Counted from the stretch's first letter, positions 9,788-21,380 are shown. The stretch: DNA of 64,000 bases from Desulfurobacteriaceae bacterium (GCA_027068415.1 JAMOTD010000015.1:62001-126000); one strand, 5' to 3'. A program made the numbers and translations. Notes: generated by a model from the letters alone, not told the origin.

Positions 9788-10339
9788 ATGGCCGTTTACA
9801 CAGCAATTCTTCACTACCCGGTTTACAACAAGAGCGGCAAAGTAGTTGCAACCTCACTTACCACCCTTGACATTCACGATATAGCAAGGGCTTCGCGGAC
9901 TTACGGGGTAAAGCGCTACTACATCGTTCAGCCCATTGAGAACCACCTGTGGCTTGCCAACAAACTCCTCTCCTTCTGGCAGGGAGGCCACGGCAGGGAG
10001 TACAACCCCAAAAGGTGGGAGGCTTTAAGGATAGTTAAGGCCGTTCCCTACTTTGAAGATGTCCTAAAGGACATTGAGGAGAGGGACGGGGTAAAGCCTA
10101 AAATTGTCGTAACCTCGGCAAAGATGAGAGAAGGGGCGGTCTCTTACAACGAGCTCCGCCGTAAAATTGAAGAGGGTGAGGATTTAATAATCTGCTTCGG
10201 AACCGGCTGGGGATTGACCGAGGAGTTTATGGAGAGTGCAGACTACGTCTTGGAGCCGATTTTCGGACCTACCGACTACAACCACCTCTCTGTACGCTCG
10301 GCCGCTGCAATAATTCTTGATAGGCTCTTAGGAAGATAA
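9788..10339 (+). CDS. SPOUT-like RNA methyltransferase family protein
   Basis: AILHYPVYNKSGKVVATSLTTLDIHDIARASRTYGVKRYYIVQP and LIICFGTGWGLTEE. Confidence 0.75.
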   Translation: MAVYTAILHYPVYNKSGKVVATSLTTLDIHDIARASRTYGVKRYYIVQPIENHLWLANKLLSFWQGGHGREYNPKRWEALRIVKAVPYFEDVLKDIEERDGVKPKIVVTSAKMREGAVSYNELRRKIEEGEDLIICFGTGWGLTEEFMESADYVLEPIFGPTDYNHLSVRSAAAIILDRLLGR

Positions 10340-10361
10340 GGGGGCAAAGACCCCGAAAGGA

Positions 10362-11804
10362 TTACTCCTCTTTACCCTTGTACTCCCACTTTCCCGTTGT
10401 AAGGTACTTGTGGATTGACTTTGCAGCAATCTGGGCGTGCTTAATCGCGGTTACGACGAGGTCTCCGCCGTTAACGACGTCTCCGCCTGCCCAGACTCCC
10501 TCTACATTTGTCCTGAACTCCTCGTCAACGGTTGAGAGGTTGTTCCACTTGTCAATCTTGAGGCCTTCAAGGTCTTTGTAGGCAACGGGGTTGTCGCCCT
10601 GACCTACGGCGAAGATTACGACGTCACAGAGGATTTCAAACTCGCTTCCCTCAATGGGCTCAACCTTTGGTCTTTTGCCCTCCTGAGGAATTAACTTCAT
10701 CTTGATGCACTTAATCGCCTTAACCCTGCCCTCCTCGTTTCCGATTACCTCAACGGGTTGAGTAAGCCAGTTCATCTTAACTCCTTCCTCTTCAAGCATT
10801 TCCCACTCGTCTTCCCTTGCAGAGGAGGAGTCCTTTGTTCTCCTGTAGACCACCTCAACTTCGTTTCCGAGCCTTACTGCAACGAGGGCGCAGTCAACTG
10901 CGGTAAAGCCTCCTCCTACTACGACTACCCTTTTGTTCTGGGGGAGCTCTATCTCCCTTTCGGGTGCAAGGAGCGGGTGAATCTCTCCGGTGTTAACCTT
11001 CATTAAAAAGCCGATTGCAGAGTAGCACCCTTTTAGGTCGGCCCCGGGAATGTTCATCTTCTTACCCCTTCCCGAACCTACGGCTATGAAGACCGCGTCA
11101 AACTCCTTTCTGATTTCCTCTGAGGTGATGTCCTCTCCAACGACAGTATTCGTCTTTACTTCAACTCCGAGGTTAAGAATCAAATTTATGTCCCAATCAA
11201 GGGCTTCCCTTGGGAGCCTCGGCTCGGGAATTCCGTACCTCATAACTCCGCCCAGGTAAGGCAGAGCTTCAAAAATCGTTACCCTGTGCCCCTTCTTTGC
11301 GAGGAAGTAGGCCGCCGAAAGGCCTGCAGGACCTCCTCCGATAATTGCGACCTTCTTCCCCGTATCCTCCTTCTCCTTCTCGTCAACCCACTGGACTCCG
11401 CACATCCTGACGTTGTCGGCTATAAACCTTTCAAGGCCTCCGATTGCAACCGACTCCCCGTCTCTCCTCCTTAAAAGAATACAGGTGCTCTCGCAGAGCC
11501 TCTCCTGTGGGCAGACCCTTCCACAAACAGAGCTGAAGGGGTTCCTCTCTCTGAGAATTTTGTAACCTTCCCTTACCCCCTCCTTCTGAATCGTCTCAAT
11601 CCAGTCGGGAATCCTGCTGTTTACCGGGCAGGAGTCCATACAGGTGGGGGTTTTACACAGCAGACACCTTAAAGACTCATCCTTTGCCGCCGTGTGGCCG
11701 TAACCTAAGACGTACTCGTTAAAGACCCTCTTCCTAACGTCCGGAGGGAGAACCGGCATTGGCATTCTATCCATCCACCTGTCAAGCTTCTTCTTCATTA
11801 CCAT
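10362..11804 (-). CDS. Glutamate synthase small-subunit-like NAD(P)H oxidoreductase (GltD/SudA/NfnB family)
   Basis: [70 protein letters not shown]; start may be 11798. Confidence 0.9.
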   Translation of the reverse strand: MVMKKKLDRWMDRMPMPVLPPDVRKRVFNEYVLGYGHTAAKDESLRCLLCKTPTCMDSCPVNSRIPDWIETIQKEGVREGYKILRERNPFSSVCGRVCPQERLCESTCILLRRRDGESVAIGGLERFIADNVRMCGVQWVDEKEKEDTGKKVAIIGGGPAGLSAAYFLAKKGHRVTIFEALPYLGGVMRYGIPEPRLPREALDWDINLILNLGVEVKTNTVVGEDITSEEIRKEFDAVFIAVGSGRGKKMNIPGADLKGCYSAIGFLMKVNTGEIHPLLAPEREIELPQNKRVVVVGGGFTAVDCALVAVRLGNEVEVVYRRTKDSSSAREDEWEMLEEEGVKMNWLTQPVEVIGNEEGRVKAIKCIKMKLIPQEGKRPKVEPIEGSEFEILCDVVIFAVGQGDNPVAYKDLEGLKIDKWNNLSTVDEEFRTNVEGVWAGGDVVNGGDLVVTAIKHAQIAAKSIHKYLTTGKWEYKGKEE

Positions 11805-11828
11805 CCTCCCTTGGGTTTGTTAGTGAAA

Positions 11829-11876
11829 TTTTACAAATTTGTTAAAAACTTGTAAAAAACCCGTTAAAAACTCGTA
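11829..11876. repeat. Direct repeat GTTAAAAACT(T/C)GTA and embedded inverted repeat TTTTACAA...TTGTAAAA in a divergent promoter
   Basis: 11841-11854 vs 11863-11876 13/14 identical; 11829-11836 vs 11850-11857 inverted. Confidence 0.55.
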
Positions 11877-11917
11877 TTTTTAGAATTAAACCAATTGAAT
11901 GTTAAAATAACTGAAAA

Positions 11918-14178
<2,261 letters not shown>

Positions 14179-14210
14179 TTCCCTCTCCAGAAAATTAAAG
14201 GAGAGGTGAG

Positions 14211-14858
14211 ATGCCCAAGGTGATTCTCGTAAGGCACGGTAAGACAGTCTGGAACGCCGAAGGCCGCTATCAGGGTAAGATGGACATTCCCCTTAACGAG
14301 GAGGGGAGAGAGCAGGCAAGGAAAGTTGGAGAGGCTTTAAAGGGTTTCCCCGTTAAGGCGGTTTACTCAAGCCCCCTTTCAAGGTGCAGGGATACTGCTC
14401 AGGAAATTGCGAAGCATCACGGTTTAGAGGTTCAGGTTAAGGAGGGCTTTAAGGAGATTGACCACGGCCGCTGGGAAGGAATGCTTGCAAGTGAGGTTGA
14501 GAGGGAGTACCCGGAGCTCCTTAAGCTCTGGAGAGAGAAGCCCAGTCAGGTAAAGATGCCCGAGGGTGAGAGCCTGAAGGACGTTTACGACAGGGCGGTA
14601 AAGGCCTTTGAGGATGTTGTAAGAAGCCACTCCGACGAAGACCTAATTGTAATCGTCGGCCACGACGCAACAAATAAAGTTCTAATGTGTCACCTCCTCG
14701 GAACAGACCTTGACAAGTTCTGGGCATTCAAACAGGCAAACTGCGGAATTACTGTTCTTGAGTACGAGCCCGAGAGCGGGAAGGTTATTGTTCACGTTGC
14801 AAACGCAACGGGGCACTTAGGAAAAGAGATAGATTTTGAAGTTCAAAGGTCTCTTTAA
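14211..14858 (+). CDS. Histidine phosphatase (phosphoglycerate mutase) family
   Basis: LVRHGKTVWNAEGRYQGKMDIPLNEEG; VGHDATNKVL. Confidence 0.93.
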   Translation: MPKVILVRHGKTVWNAEGRYQGKMDIPLNEEGREQARKVGEALKGFPVKAVYSSPLSRCRDTAQEIAKHHGLEVQVKEGFKEIDHGRWEGMLASEVEREYPELLKLWREKPSQVKMPEGESLKDVYDRAVKAFEDVVRSHSDEDLIVIVGHDATNKVLMCHLLGTDLDKFWAFKQANCGITVLEYEPESGKVIVHVANATGHLGKEIDFEVQRSL

Positions 14859-15567
14859 CCTGAAGGAGTACTTCGGCCGCCTCGTACCGGCTCAGTTTAT
14901 TGATAGGGTAAACCGCTTCGTCGTTCTTGCCCGGGTTGAGGGGGAGATTAGGAGAGCCCACCTTTCCGATACCGGAAGGTTAAAAGAGCTCCTAACCCCC
15001 TCTTCTCCCCTTCTCCTTGCTCCCAATCCCCATGGGAAACTTGACTACAAGGTTGTTGCCGTTAAGAAGGGGAGCGAGTGGGTTCTTATAAACACTCAGG
15101 TTCACTCAAGGGTTGCTCAGAGTTTGATAGAAAAGGGGTATTTGGGCTTTAGGCCTGAGTCGGTTTTAAGGGAAGTGAAGGTAGGGGGAAGTAGGATAGA
15201 CTTCTTAATTGACGGAAACTTCTACCTTGAAGTGAAAGGGTGCAACTTGGCGGTTAACGGTACCTGCCTCTTCCCCGACGCCCCGACCGAAAGGGGCAGG
15301 AAGCACCTTGAGGAGCTCCTTGAGCTTAATAAGAGGGGCTACAGGGCCGGGGTTCTCTTCTTGGCCTTTAGGGACTGCTCCTGCTTTCTTCCCAACTTTA
15401 AGACAGACCCGGAGTTCGGAAGGACTTTTAGGAGAGCCCTCTCTGAGGGGGTAGAGTTTTTCGGCTTCAGGCTTTCTCTTAATTTAGAGAGGGGGGAGCT
15501 CCTCATTAAATCTCCTTTAGAGCTCTGTGAGAGTTTAAAAAATTTTAATGAAAGACTTGCCACCTGA
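14836..15567 (+). CDS. sfsA: SfsA family DNA/RNA nuclease-like protein
   Basis: FVVLARVEGEIRRAHLSDTGRLKELL; FYLEVKGCNLAVNGTCLFPDAPTERGRKHLEEL. Confidence 0.92.
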   Translation: MKFKGLFNLKEYFGRLVPAQFIDRVNRFVVLARVEGEIRRAHLSDTGRLKELLTPSSPLLLAPNPHGKLDYKVVAVKKGSEWVLINTQVHSRVAQSLIEKGYLGFRPESVLREVKVGGSRIDFLIDGNFYLEVKGCNLAVNGTCLFPDAPTERGRKHLEELLELNKRGYRAGVLFLAFRDCSCFLPNFKTDPEFGRTFRRALSEGVEFFGFRLSLNLERGELLIKSPLELCESLKNFNERLAT

Positions 15568-15628
15568 GGGTTGCTGGTATATTATTCCCTACCCAGATGC
15601 TCCATCTCTCCCTCCTCTAAACTTGGGC

Positions 15629-15655
15629 TGCCCCCGAGCGTGGGGGCTTTTTTTA
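15629..15655 (+). terminator. Rho-independent terminator
   Basis: GCCCCC-GAGCGT-GGGGGC followed by T-rich tract. Confidence 0.9.
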
Positions 15656-16030
15656 TTGGTGTTCGTGCTCATCCTCGTTGGGTTCAAGGAGCTCTGTTAG
15701 TTTCCCCTCTTTAAAGAGCTCTACAGCCTCATCAAGGAACTTAACTCTTGTCGGAATCAGGTAAACTTTAATTCCCAGAGCGTTTCTTATCTTATCAAAG
15801 GCTCCCGGCCCCATCTCCTTAACTAAAACAGCTTCAACTCCTTTCTCTTTAAACATCTGAGCTATGTAAATTCCTCTCCCCCTCTGAAGGTGGAGTGCCG
15901 GGTTTTCAGCCAGTTCAACCTTCCCCGTTTCGGTGTCAACGATTGCGAAGAGGTTTGACTTTCCGAAGTGGGCGTTTACCAGTTTCCTGCCGTTTACTTC
16001 GGTCTCAAGGACGGGTACCGCTACTCTCAT
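15653..16030 (-). CDS. NifX/NifB-associated (dinitrogenase FeMo cofactor) family protein
   Basis: MRVAVPVLE...LVNAHFGKSNLFAIVDTETGKVE...VEAVLVKEMGPGAFDKI. Confidence 0.82.
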   Translation of the reverse strand: MRVAVPVLETEVNGRKLVNAHFGKSNLFAIVDTETGKVELAENPALHLQRGRGIYIAQMFKEKGVEAVLVKEMGPGAFDKIRNALGIKVYLIPTRVKFLDEAVELFKEGKLTELLEPNEDEHEHQ

Positions 16031-16092
16031 CTTTACCTCCTGATTTAATTCTTAAATTCCAATTTAGTCCTTATTCAAATATTGCTCCTTCT

Positions 16093-16106
16093 TTGATTTA
16101 GGTCAA
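16093..16106. promoter_or_regulatory. Candidate Crp/Fnr-family operator TTGATTTAGGTCAA
   Basis: TTGAT-N4-GTCAA; centre 41.5 bp upstream of the TSS predicted from TAAACT at 16129-16134. Confidence 0.55.
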
Positions 16107-16167
16107 GGATGTTCTGGCTACCTTTAGCTAAACTAAAAGTACAAATAGAAAATTTAAGGAGGTAAGA

Positions 16168-18114
16168 ATGTTTGGGTTCTTCAAAAAGGGCGGGGGCAAC
16201 GAAAAACACCCCGAAAGCTTGGACCTTTCAAAGGGTGTAGATATTAAAATGCCTTCATTCCACGAGAGCGTCAACTACATGTATAAGAAAGTTAAAGAGG
16301 CGGGCCTTTCAAACGTTGCAGACCGCTACAAGGCAATGGAGCAGGTAAGGTGTAAGTTCTGTAAGGAGGGAGTCTCCTGTCAGCTCTGTTCAATGGGTCC
16401 CTGCCGTATAACCTCAAAGACTCCCAGGGGGGTCTGCGGAATTGACGCCCACGGAATCGTGATGAGGAATATGCTCATAAAGGCCAACATGGGACTTGCG
16501 GCCTATACCTACCACTGTAGGGAAGCTGCCCTTACCCTCCTTGAGACTGCGAAGGGGAACACGGTTTACGAGATTAAAGACCCTTCAAAGATAGACGCCC
16601 TTGCTCAGGTTCTCGGAGTTGACACCTCCCTTCCCCTTGACAAGAAGGCCGAGGCTGTTGCAGAGGGAGTTTTAAGGAGCCTCTCCGAGAACAACACTTC
16701 CGTCTTCGTTGAAAAGCTTGCTCCCGAGAGCAGGAAAGAGGTCTTCAGGAAGCTCGGAATAATGCCCAAGGGGCCTATGAATGAACTTGTTGATTCCGTT
16801 GCCCGTTCAATGACCAACATTGACGGAGATTACATTACTCTTGCTCTTGCAGCACTGAGGAACGGCGTTGCCTCTGCTTTCGGAGCTCTCGTTCCCCTTG
16901 AGACGATTCAGGACGCCCTCTACGGAACTCCTACTCCTCACGAGTGTACCGTTGACTTCGGAGTTCTTGACCCCGACTACGTAAACATTCTCCCTAACGG
17001 CCACGAGCCCTTCGTCGGAATGGCACTTGTTAAGCTCGCTCAGGACGAGAAGTTCCAGCAGATGGCAAGGGAGGCCGGAGCGAAGGGTTTAAGGATTGTC
17101 GGCTCAATTGAGACCGGTCAGGAGATGATGGCACGCCTCAACTGTGATGAGGTCTTTGCCGGCCTTACCTCAAACTGGATTTCAATTGAGTACTTCCTCT
17201 CAACCGGTGCCGTTGATGCTTTTGTTATGGACATGAACTGCTCCCTTGCAAACCTTAAGGAGTACGCAGACAAGTACACCTTTAAGCTCATTGCCGTTTC
17301 AAACATAATAGGAGTCCCCGGCTCAATAAGGCTTGAGTACGAGCCCGGAAATGAAACAAAGGTTGCCGAGGAGATTATTAAGCTGGCCGTTGAGAACTTT
17401 AAAGAGAGGAGAAACAAGCAGAAGGAGGACGTCAGCAGGTTTAAGCAGAAGGCAATTGTCGGCTTCTCTGCTGAGGCGATTGTGAACGCCCTCGGCGGAA
17501 GTTTAGACCCCCTCCTTGAGGTAATTAAGAGCGGGGACATTAAGGGAGTTGTTGCCCTCGTTAACTGTACCTCCCTCGGAAACGGTCCTCAGGACAGCAT
17601 GACCGTTCAGATTGCCAAGGAGCTCATTAAGAGGGATATCCTCGTTATCGGTGCAGGTTGCGGAAACGCAGGTCTTCAGAAGGCGGGCCTTGAGACCCTT
17701 GAGGCGGTTGACAAGTACGCAGGTCCCAAGCTTGCGGGAGTCTGTAAGGCACTCGGAATTCCTCCCGTCCTCTCCTTCGGTACCTGTACCGACACCGGAA
17801 GGATTATTATGACCGTTGTTGCAATAGCCAACGCTCTCGGCGTTGACCCATCACAGCTTCCCGTTGCTGTTACTGCTCCCGAGTACATGGAGCAGAAGGC
17901 CGTTATTGACGGTTTCTCCGCCGTTGCAATGGGTCTTTACACCCACATCTCACCCGTTCCTCCGGTCACCGGTTCAGACAAGGTAGTTAAGCTTTTAACC
18001 GAAGAGGTTGAGGGGCTCACAGGCGGAAAGATTGCAGTAGGCGACGACCCCGTTCAGGCCGCCGACGGAATTGAAGAGCACATAGTGAAGAAGAGAGAAC
18101 TCCTCGGAATATAG
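16168..18114 (+). CDS. CooS-like anaerobic carbon monoxide dehydrogenase scaffold protein (atypical C-cluster motifs)
   Basis: CKFCKEGVSCQLCSMGPCRI N-terminal cluster motif, NILPNGHEP, GAGCGNAGLQKAG, EYMEQKAVIDGFSAVAMG; GSIETGQE where GICCTGNE is expected. Confidence 0.9.
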   Translation: MFGFFKKGGGNEKHPESLDLSKGVDIKMPSFHESVNYMYKKVKEAGLSNVADRYKAMEQVRCKFCKEGVSCQLCSMGPCRITSKTPRGVCGIDAHGIVMRNMLIKANMGLAAYTYHCREAALTLLETAKGNTVYEIKDPSKIDALAQVLGVDTSLPLDKKAEAVAEGVLRSLSENNTSVFVEKLAPESRKEVFRKLGIMPKGPMNELVDSVARSMTNIDGDYITLALAALRNGVASAFGALVPLETIQDALYGTPTPHECTVDFGVLDPDYVNILPNGHEPFVGMALVKLAQDEKFQQMAREAGAKGLRIVGSIETGQEMMARLNCDEVFAGLTSNWISIEYFLSTGAVDAFVMDMNCSLANLKEYADKYTFKLIAVSNIIGVPGSIRLEYEPGNETKVAEEIIKLAVENFKERRNKQKEDVSRFKQKAIVGFSAEAIVNALGGSLDPLLEVIKSGDIKGVVALVNCTSLGNGPQDSMTVQIAKELIKRDILVIGAGCGNAGLQKAGLETLEAVDKYAGPKLAGVCKALGIPPVLSFGTCTDTGRIIMTVVAIANALGVDPSQLPVAVTAPEYMEQKAVIDGFSAVAMGLYTHISPVPPVTGSDKVVKLLTEEVEGLTGGKIAVGDDPVQAADGIEEHIVKKRELLGI

Positions 18115-18148
18115 CCCGTTTCTTCATCTCCTCCCTCCCAGTGAGTGT

Positions 18149-18177
18149 ACCCCTCCCCCGGTGGGAGGGGTTTTTTA
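18149..18177 (+). terminator. Rho-independent terminator
   Basis: CCCCTCCC-CCGGT-GGGAGGGG-TTTTTT. Confidence 0.92.
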
Positions 18178-18200
18178 TATTTGAACTAACAGGAGGTGGC

Positions 18201-18521
18201 GTGTCTGCCGTAGAGAGGGAGAAAGAGACGATAAGGAGAATGGTTGAGATTTACTGCTGGAAGAGGCACGGCAGAAGAAAGGGGGAGCTCTGCTCCGAGT
18301 GCCAATCCCTCTTAAACTACGCCTATAGACGGCTTGAACTGTGCCCTTTCGGTGAGGAGAAGCCGACCTGTAAGAAGTGCCCCGTTCACTGCTACGCCCC
18401 CTCAATGAGGGAAAAGGTAAAGGAAGTTATGAGGTTCAGCGGCCCGCGCCTTTTAATCTACGACCCCTTTGGCTGGCTTTTCCACGAGCTTAAAGATAAG
18501 CTCGCCTTCTTAAGAAGATAG
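18201..18521 (+). CDS. Nitrous oxide-stimulated promoter (YgbA_NO) family protein
   Basis: Cys-rich MVEIYCWKRHGR...LCSECQSLLNYAYRRLELCPFGEEKPTCKKCPVHCYAPSMREKVKEVMRFSGPRLL; GTG at 18201 with AGGAGG; track start lies in the terminator. Confidence 0.8.
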   Translation: MSAVEREKETIRRMVEIYCWKRHGRRKGELCSECQSLLNYAYRRLELCPFGEEKPTCKKCPVHCYAPSMREKVKEVMRFSGPRLLIYDPFGWLFHELKDKLAFLRR

Positions 18522-19154
18522 CTCTCTTAGAGCTTGCGGGTTCTTTACCTTCACCTTATTTCTGCTCTTCTCAATAATCCCCAGCTCCTTTAACTTCCCG
18601 AGCATTCTTGAGACTGTCTCTTTCGTAAGCCCCAGCTCCATGGCCGCAATGTTTGTGCTAAACTCTACCTCATCTCTTCCCTCCTCAAATTTCCTTAGGA
18701 TGTAGGAGGCAATCTTTGAAAGGGCGCTCTTTAAGGAGAGGCTCTCTATTACGCTCGTCAGGTACATTAACCTCTGTGCCATAACAGACATAAACTTCAT
18801 TCCAATTTCCGGGTCTCTCTTCATAAGTTCAATGAATCCTTTTCTCGGGATTAAGACAATTTCCGACTCCTCTATTGCCTCTGCCCAGGCGGGGAAGTTC
18901 TTCCCGGTGAAGCTTGCTGCCTCTCCGAAGAGGGTAGGCTTATCAAAAATCCTTATTATCTGCTCTTTCCCTTTTGAGGTTTTATAGACTTTGACTTTTC
19001 CCCGTTTTAGTATGAAGAAGTACTCTCCCTTTTGAGATGGTGTAAAGATTATGTTGTTTTTGGAGTACCTCTTTACTACCGAGATTAAAGCAATCTCCTC
19101 AAGTTGTTTCTGATTGAGCTCCGAGAATAGGGGAATTTCCCTTAGGAATTCCAT
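18510..19154 (-). CDS. Crp/Fnr family transcriptional regulator
   Basis: cNMP-binding-like N-terminus and HTH (NIAAMELGLTKETVSRMLGKLKELGIIE); start may be 19175. Confidence 0.93.
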   Translation of the reverse strand: MEFLREIPLFSELNQKQLEEIALISVVKRYSKNNIIFTPSQKGEYFFILKRGKVKVYKTSKGKEQIIRIFDKPTLFGEAASFTGKNFPAWAEAIEESEIVLIPRKGFIELMKRDPEIGMKFMSVMAQRLMYLTSVIESLSLKSALSKIASYILRKFEEGRDEVEFSTNIAAMELGLTKETVSRMLGKLKELGIIEKSRNKVKVKNPQALRELSS

Positions 19155-19199
19155 TTTCCCTCCTTTTTCTTTCAATTCTCGGGGGTTTTGAGGGAATTT

Positions 19200-19910
19200 T
19201 TAAGGCTCGGGGAGGGTTCCGATTTCCTTTAGAAAGAGCTCCGCAACTTTCAGGTCTTCGGGGGTAGTTATCTTTACGTTCCTGTAGTCTCCCGGAATTG
19301 AGACCACGGTGTAGCCGTACCTTTCAAGAAGTGCCGAGTCGTCGGTTACAAAGAGCTCCTCCCTTAAAGCTCTCTCGTGGCACTCAAGCAAGACTTCAAA
19401 CTTGAAGAGCTGAGGAGTCTGGACGAGAATGAGCTTATCCCTGTTGAGAGTTCTCTCTACGAAGAAGTCCCCCGGCTCTAAGGGGGCTCCCACCTCCTTA
19501 ACGGTCTCCTTTGGCTTTACCCCTAAGATTACCCCGTCTGCTCCGTAGTCGGAAAGGGCTATGACCATGTCGTTGACTGTTGCCAGCTCTACTACCGGCC
19601 TTACCCCGTCGTGGACTATTACCTCTTTTGGGGAGAGCTCTTTGGCCGCTGTTAACCCTTTATAAACCGAGCTCTGTCTCTCTTTTCCTCCGGGAACTAC
19701 CTTCAAGAGCTTGGGGAACTTCCCCTTTAACTCCTCTCCCCTCCTTAAGTCCTCTTCGGGCAGGACGAGGACTATCCCGTCAATAAGCTCGCTCTTGTTA
19801 AAAACCCTTAAGGGGAACTCAATAATTTCCCTTCCGCCTATCTTGAAAAACTGCTTCTTTCCTCCGAAGCGCCTTCCTATTCCGGCGGCCGGAATTACGG
19901 CAACCCTCAC
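19200..19910 (-). CDS. ispD: 2-C-methyl-D-erythritol 4-phosphate cytidylyltransferase
   Basis: VIPAAGIGRRFGGKKQF, VHDGVRPVV, TDDSALLERYGY. Confidence 0.93.
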   Translation of the reverse strand: MRVAVIPAAGIGRRFGGKKQFFKIGGREIIEFPLRVFNKSELIDGIVLVLPEEDLRRGEELKGKFPKLLKVVPGGKERQSSVYKGLTAAKELSPKEVIVHDGVRPVVELATVNDMVIALSDYGADGVILGVKPKETVKEVGAPLEPGDFFVERTLNRDKLILVQTPQLFKFEVLLECHERALREELFVTDDSALLERYGYTVVSIPGDYRNVKITTPEDLKVAELFLKEIGTLPEP

Positions 19911-20884
19911 TTTACTACCTCTTTTAACCTTCCGAAGATTATCTTCCCCGCCGAGGTCTGGAGAATGTTGTTTACCGCCACCTTAACCTTGTGGCCTATG
20001 AGGTGTTTGGCGTTGTCAACTACCACCATCGTTCCGTCGTCAAGGTAGCCTACCGCCTGATTTTTCTCTTTACCCTCTTTCACCAAGAAGATTACCAGCT
20101 CCTCCCCTACTGCTACTACCGGTTTAAGGGCGTTTGCAAGGTCGTTTATGTTGAGGATTTCAACTCCCTTAATTGTTGCAACCCTGTTGAGGTTGTAGTC
20201 GGTAGTTATCAGCTTTGCCTTTAACTTCCTGCACAGCTCAACCAACTTTGCGTCAACCTCTTTAATCCAGGGGAAGTCCCTTTCGTATATCTCAACCGGA
20301 GGCCTTTCAAGGGTTCTGATTTTTGCAACTATCTCAAGGCCTTTCTTTCCCTTCGTTCTGGTCAGGGGGTCTGTTGAGTCGGCAAGGTTCTGGAGTTCCT
20401 CAAGGACGAACCTCGGAATTATGATTTTTCCCTCAATAAAGCCCAGCTTCGCAATCTCGTAGATCCTTCCGTCAATTATTGCGCTGGTGTCAACTACTTT
20501 GGAAGTGCAGTAGAGGGAGCTCTCCTCCTTTAAGATTTCGGTTAAGGGCTTTTTCCTGCCTATCTCAACGGCGAGGAAGCCGAAGAGGTAGGGGAGCGTT
20601 ATGAAGAGGATTTCCTGAAGGTAAGGAAAGTTTGTAAAGAGGGAGTAGAATGAAAGGGTAATTCCCTTTGCGAGCCACAGCCCTAAGAAGAAGCCGGCTG
20701 AAAATAGAAGTATCAACTTAACGGTAATTTTTTTCCTGAGGATGAACTGATAGAAAAGGAAGGCAGCAGCGGTTATGAAGATTCCCAAAATCAGCGATTG
20801 GGTTAGGGTGAAGCCGTAGTTCTTGAAGATAATCAGGGAGATAACTATGAGGGCGAGGAAAAAGCCCCCCAAGAGCTTACTCAC
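19907..20884 (-). CDS. PIN/TRAM domain membrane protein (YacL-like)
   Basis: TM segments, VVDTSAIIDGRIYEIAKLGF PIN motif, LITTDYNLNRVA, C-terminal TRAM. Confidence 0.92.
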   Translation of the reverse strand: MSKLLGGFFLALIVISLIIFKNYGFTLTQSLILGIFITAAAFLFYQFILRKKITVKLILLFSAGFFLGLWLAKGITLSFYSLFTNFPYLQEILFITLPYLFGFLAVEIGRKKPLTEILKEESSLYCTSKVVDTSAIIDGRIYEIAKLGFIEGKIIIPRFVLEELQNLADSTDPLTRTKGKKGLEIVAKIRTLERPPVEIYERDFPWIKEVDAKLVELCRKLKAKLITTDYNLNRVATIKGVEILNINDLANALKPVVAVGEELVIFLVKEGKEKNQAVGYLDDGTMVVVDNAKHLIGHKVKVAVNNILQTSAGKIIFGRLKEVVK

Positions 20885-21372
20885 GACTTCTTAACCTCTC
20901 TGAGGATTTTCCTGATTTTCTGCTTAACTTTCTTTACCGGTTCCCCGAGGGAGAGTGCAATCTCCTCAGAGAGTTTGTTGAAGGCCTCCTCTAACATTCT
21001 CTTTTCTGAATATGAGAGCTCCTTATCCTTAGAGCGGTAGGAGAGGTTCCTCACTACCGTTGCCAGCTCTTTAATGTCTCCGGTCTTTAGCCTGTCAACG
21101 TTAAGCCTGTGCCTTACAGTCCACTTCTCACTTATGTTTTTGGGAACTTCCGATAGATACTTGAAGATTTCTTCAATCTCCTCCTCTGAGAGGACGGGCC
21201 TTATTCCGGAGCCCTCAATTCCCATCTCGGGAACGAGAATTGACATGTTCTTCCCGATTAGGTTAATTCTGTAGTAAACGACCTTCTTTCCCCCTATTTC
21301 CCTCTCCTCCTTCCCCTCTATCACTCCTACTCCGTGGGGCGGATAGGCTACCTTATCTCCTATCTTGAACAT
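20881..21372 (-). CDS. CarD/CdnL family transcriptional regulator
   Basis: FKIGDKVAYPPHGVGVIEGKEEREIGGKKVVYYRINL. Confidence 0.92.
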   Translation of the reverse strand: MFKIGDKVAYPPHGVGVIEGKEEREIGGKKVVYYRINLIGKNMSILVPEMGIEGSGIRPVLSEEEIEEIFKYLSEVPKNISEKWTVRHRLNVDRLKTGDIKELATVVRNLSYRSKDKELSYSEKRMLEEAFNKLSEEIALSLGEPVKKVKQKIRKILREVKKS

Positions 21373-21380
21373 TACAACTC

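Noticed and set aside
16111-16131. Possible sigma-54 promoter CTGGCTACCTTTAGCTAA upstream of the CooS-like gene
   Set aside because: GG to GC spacing is 9 rather than 10 nt; a sigma-70 -10 plus the Crp/Fnr-type box explains the region better.
18141-18200. N-terminal extension of the YgbA_NO ORF in the track
   Set aside because: It runs through the Rho-independent terminator of the upstream gene; GTG 18201 has an AGGAGG SD.
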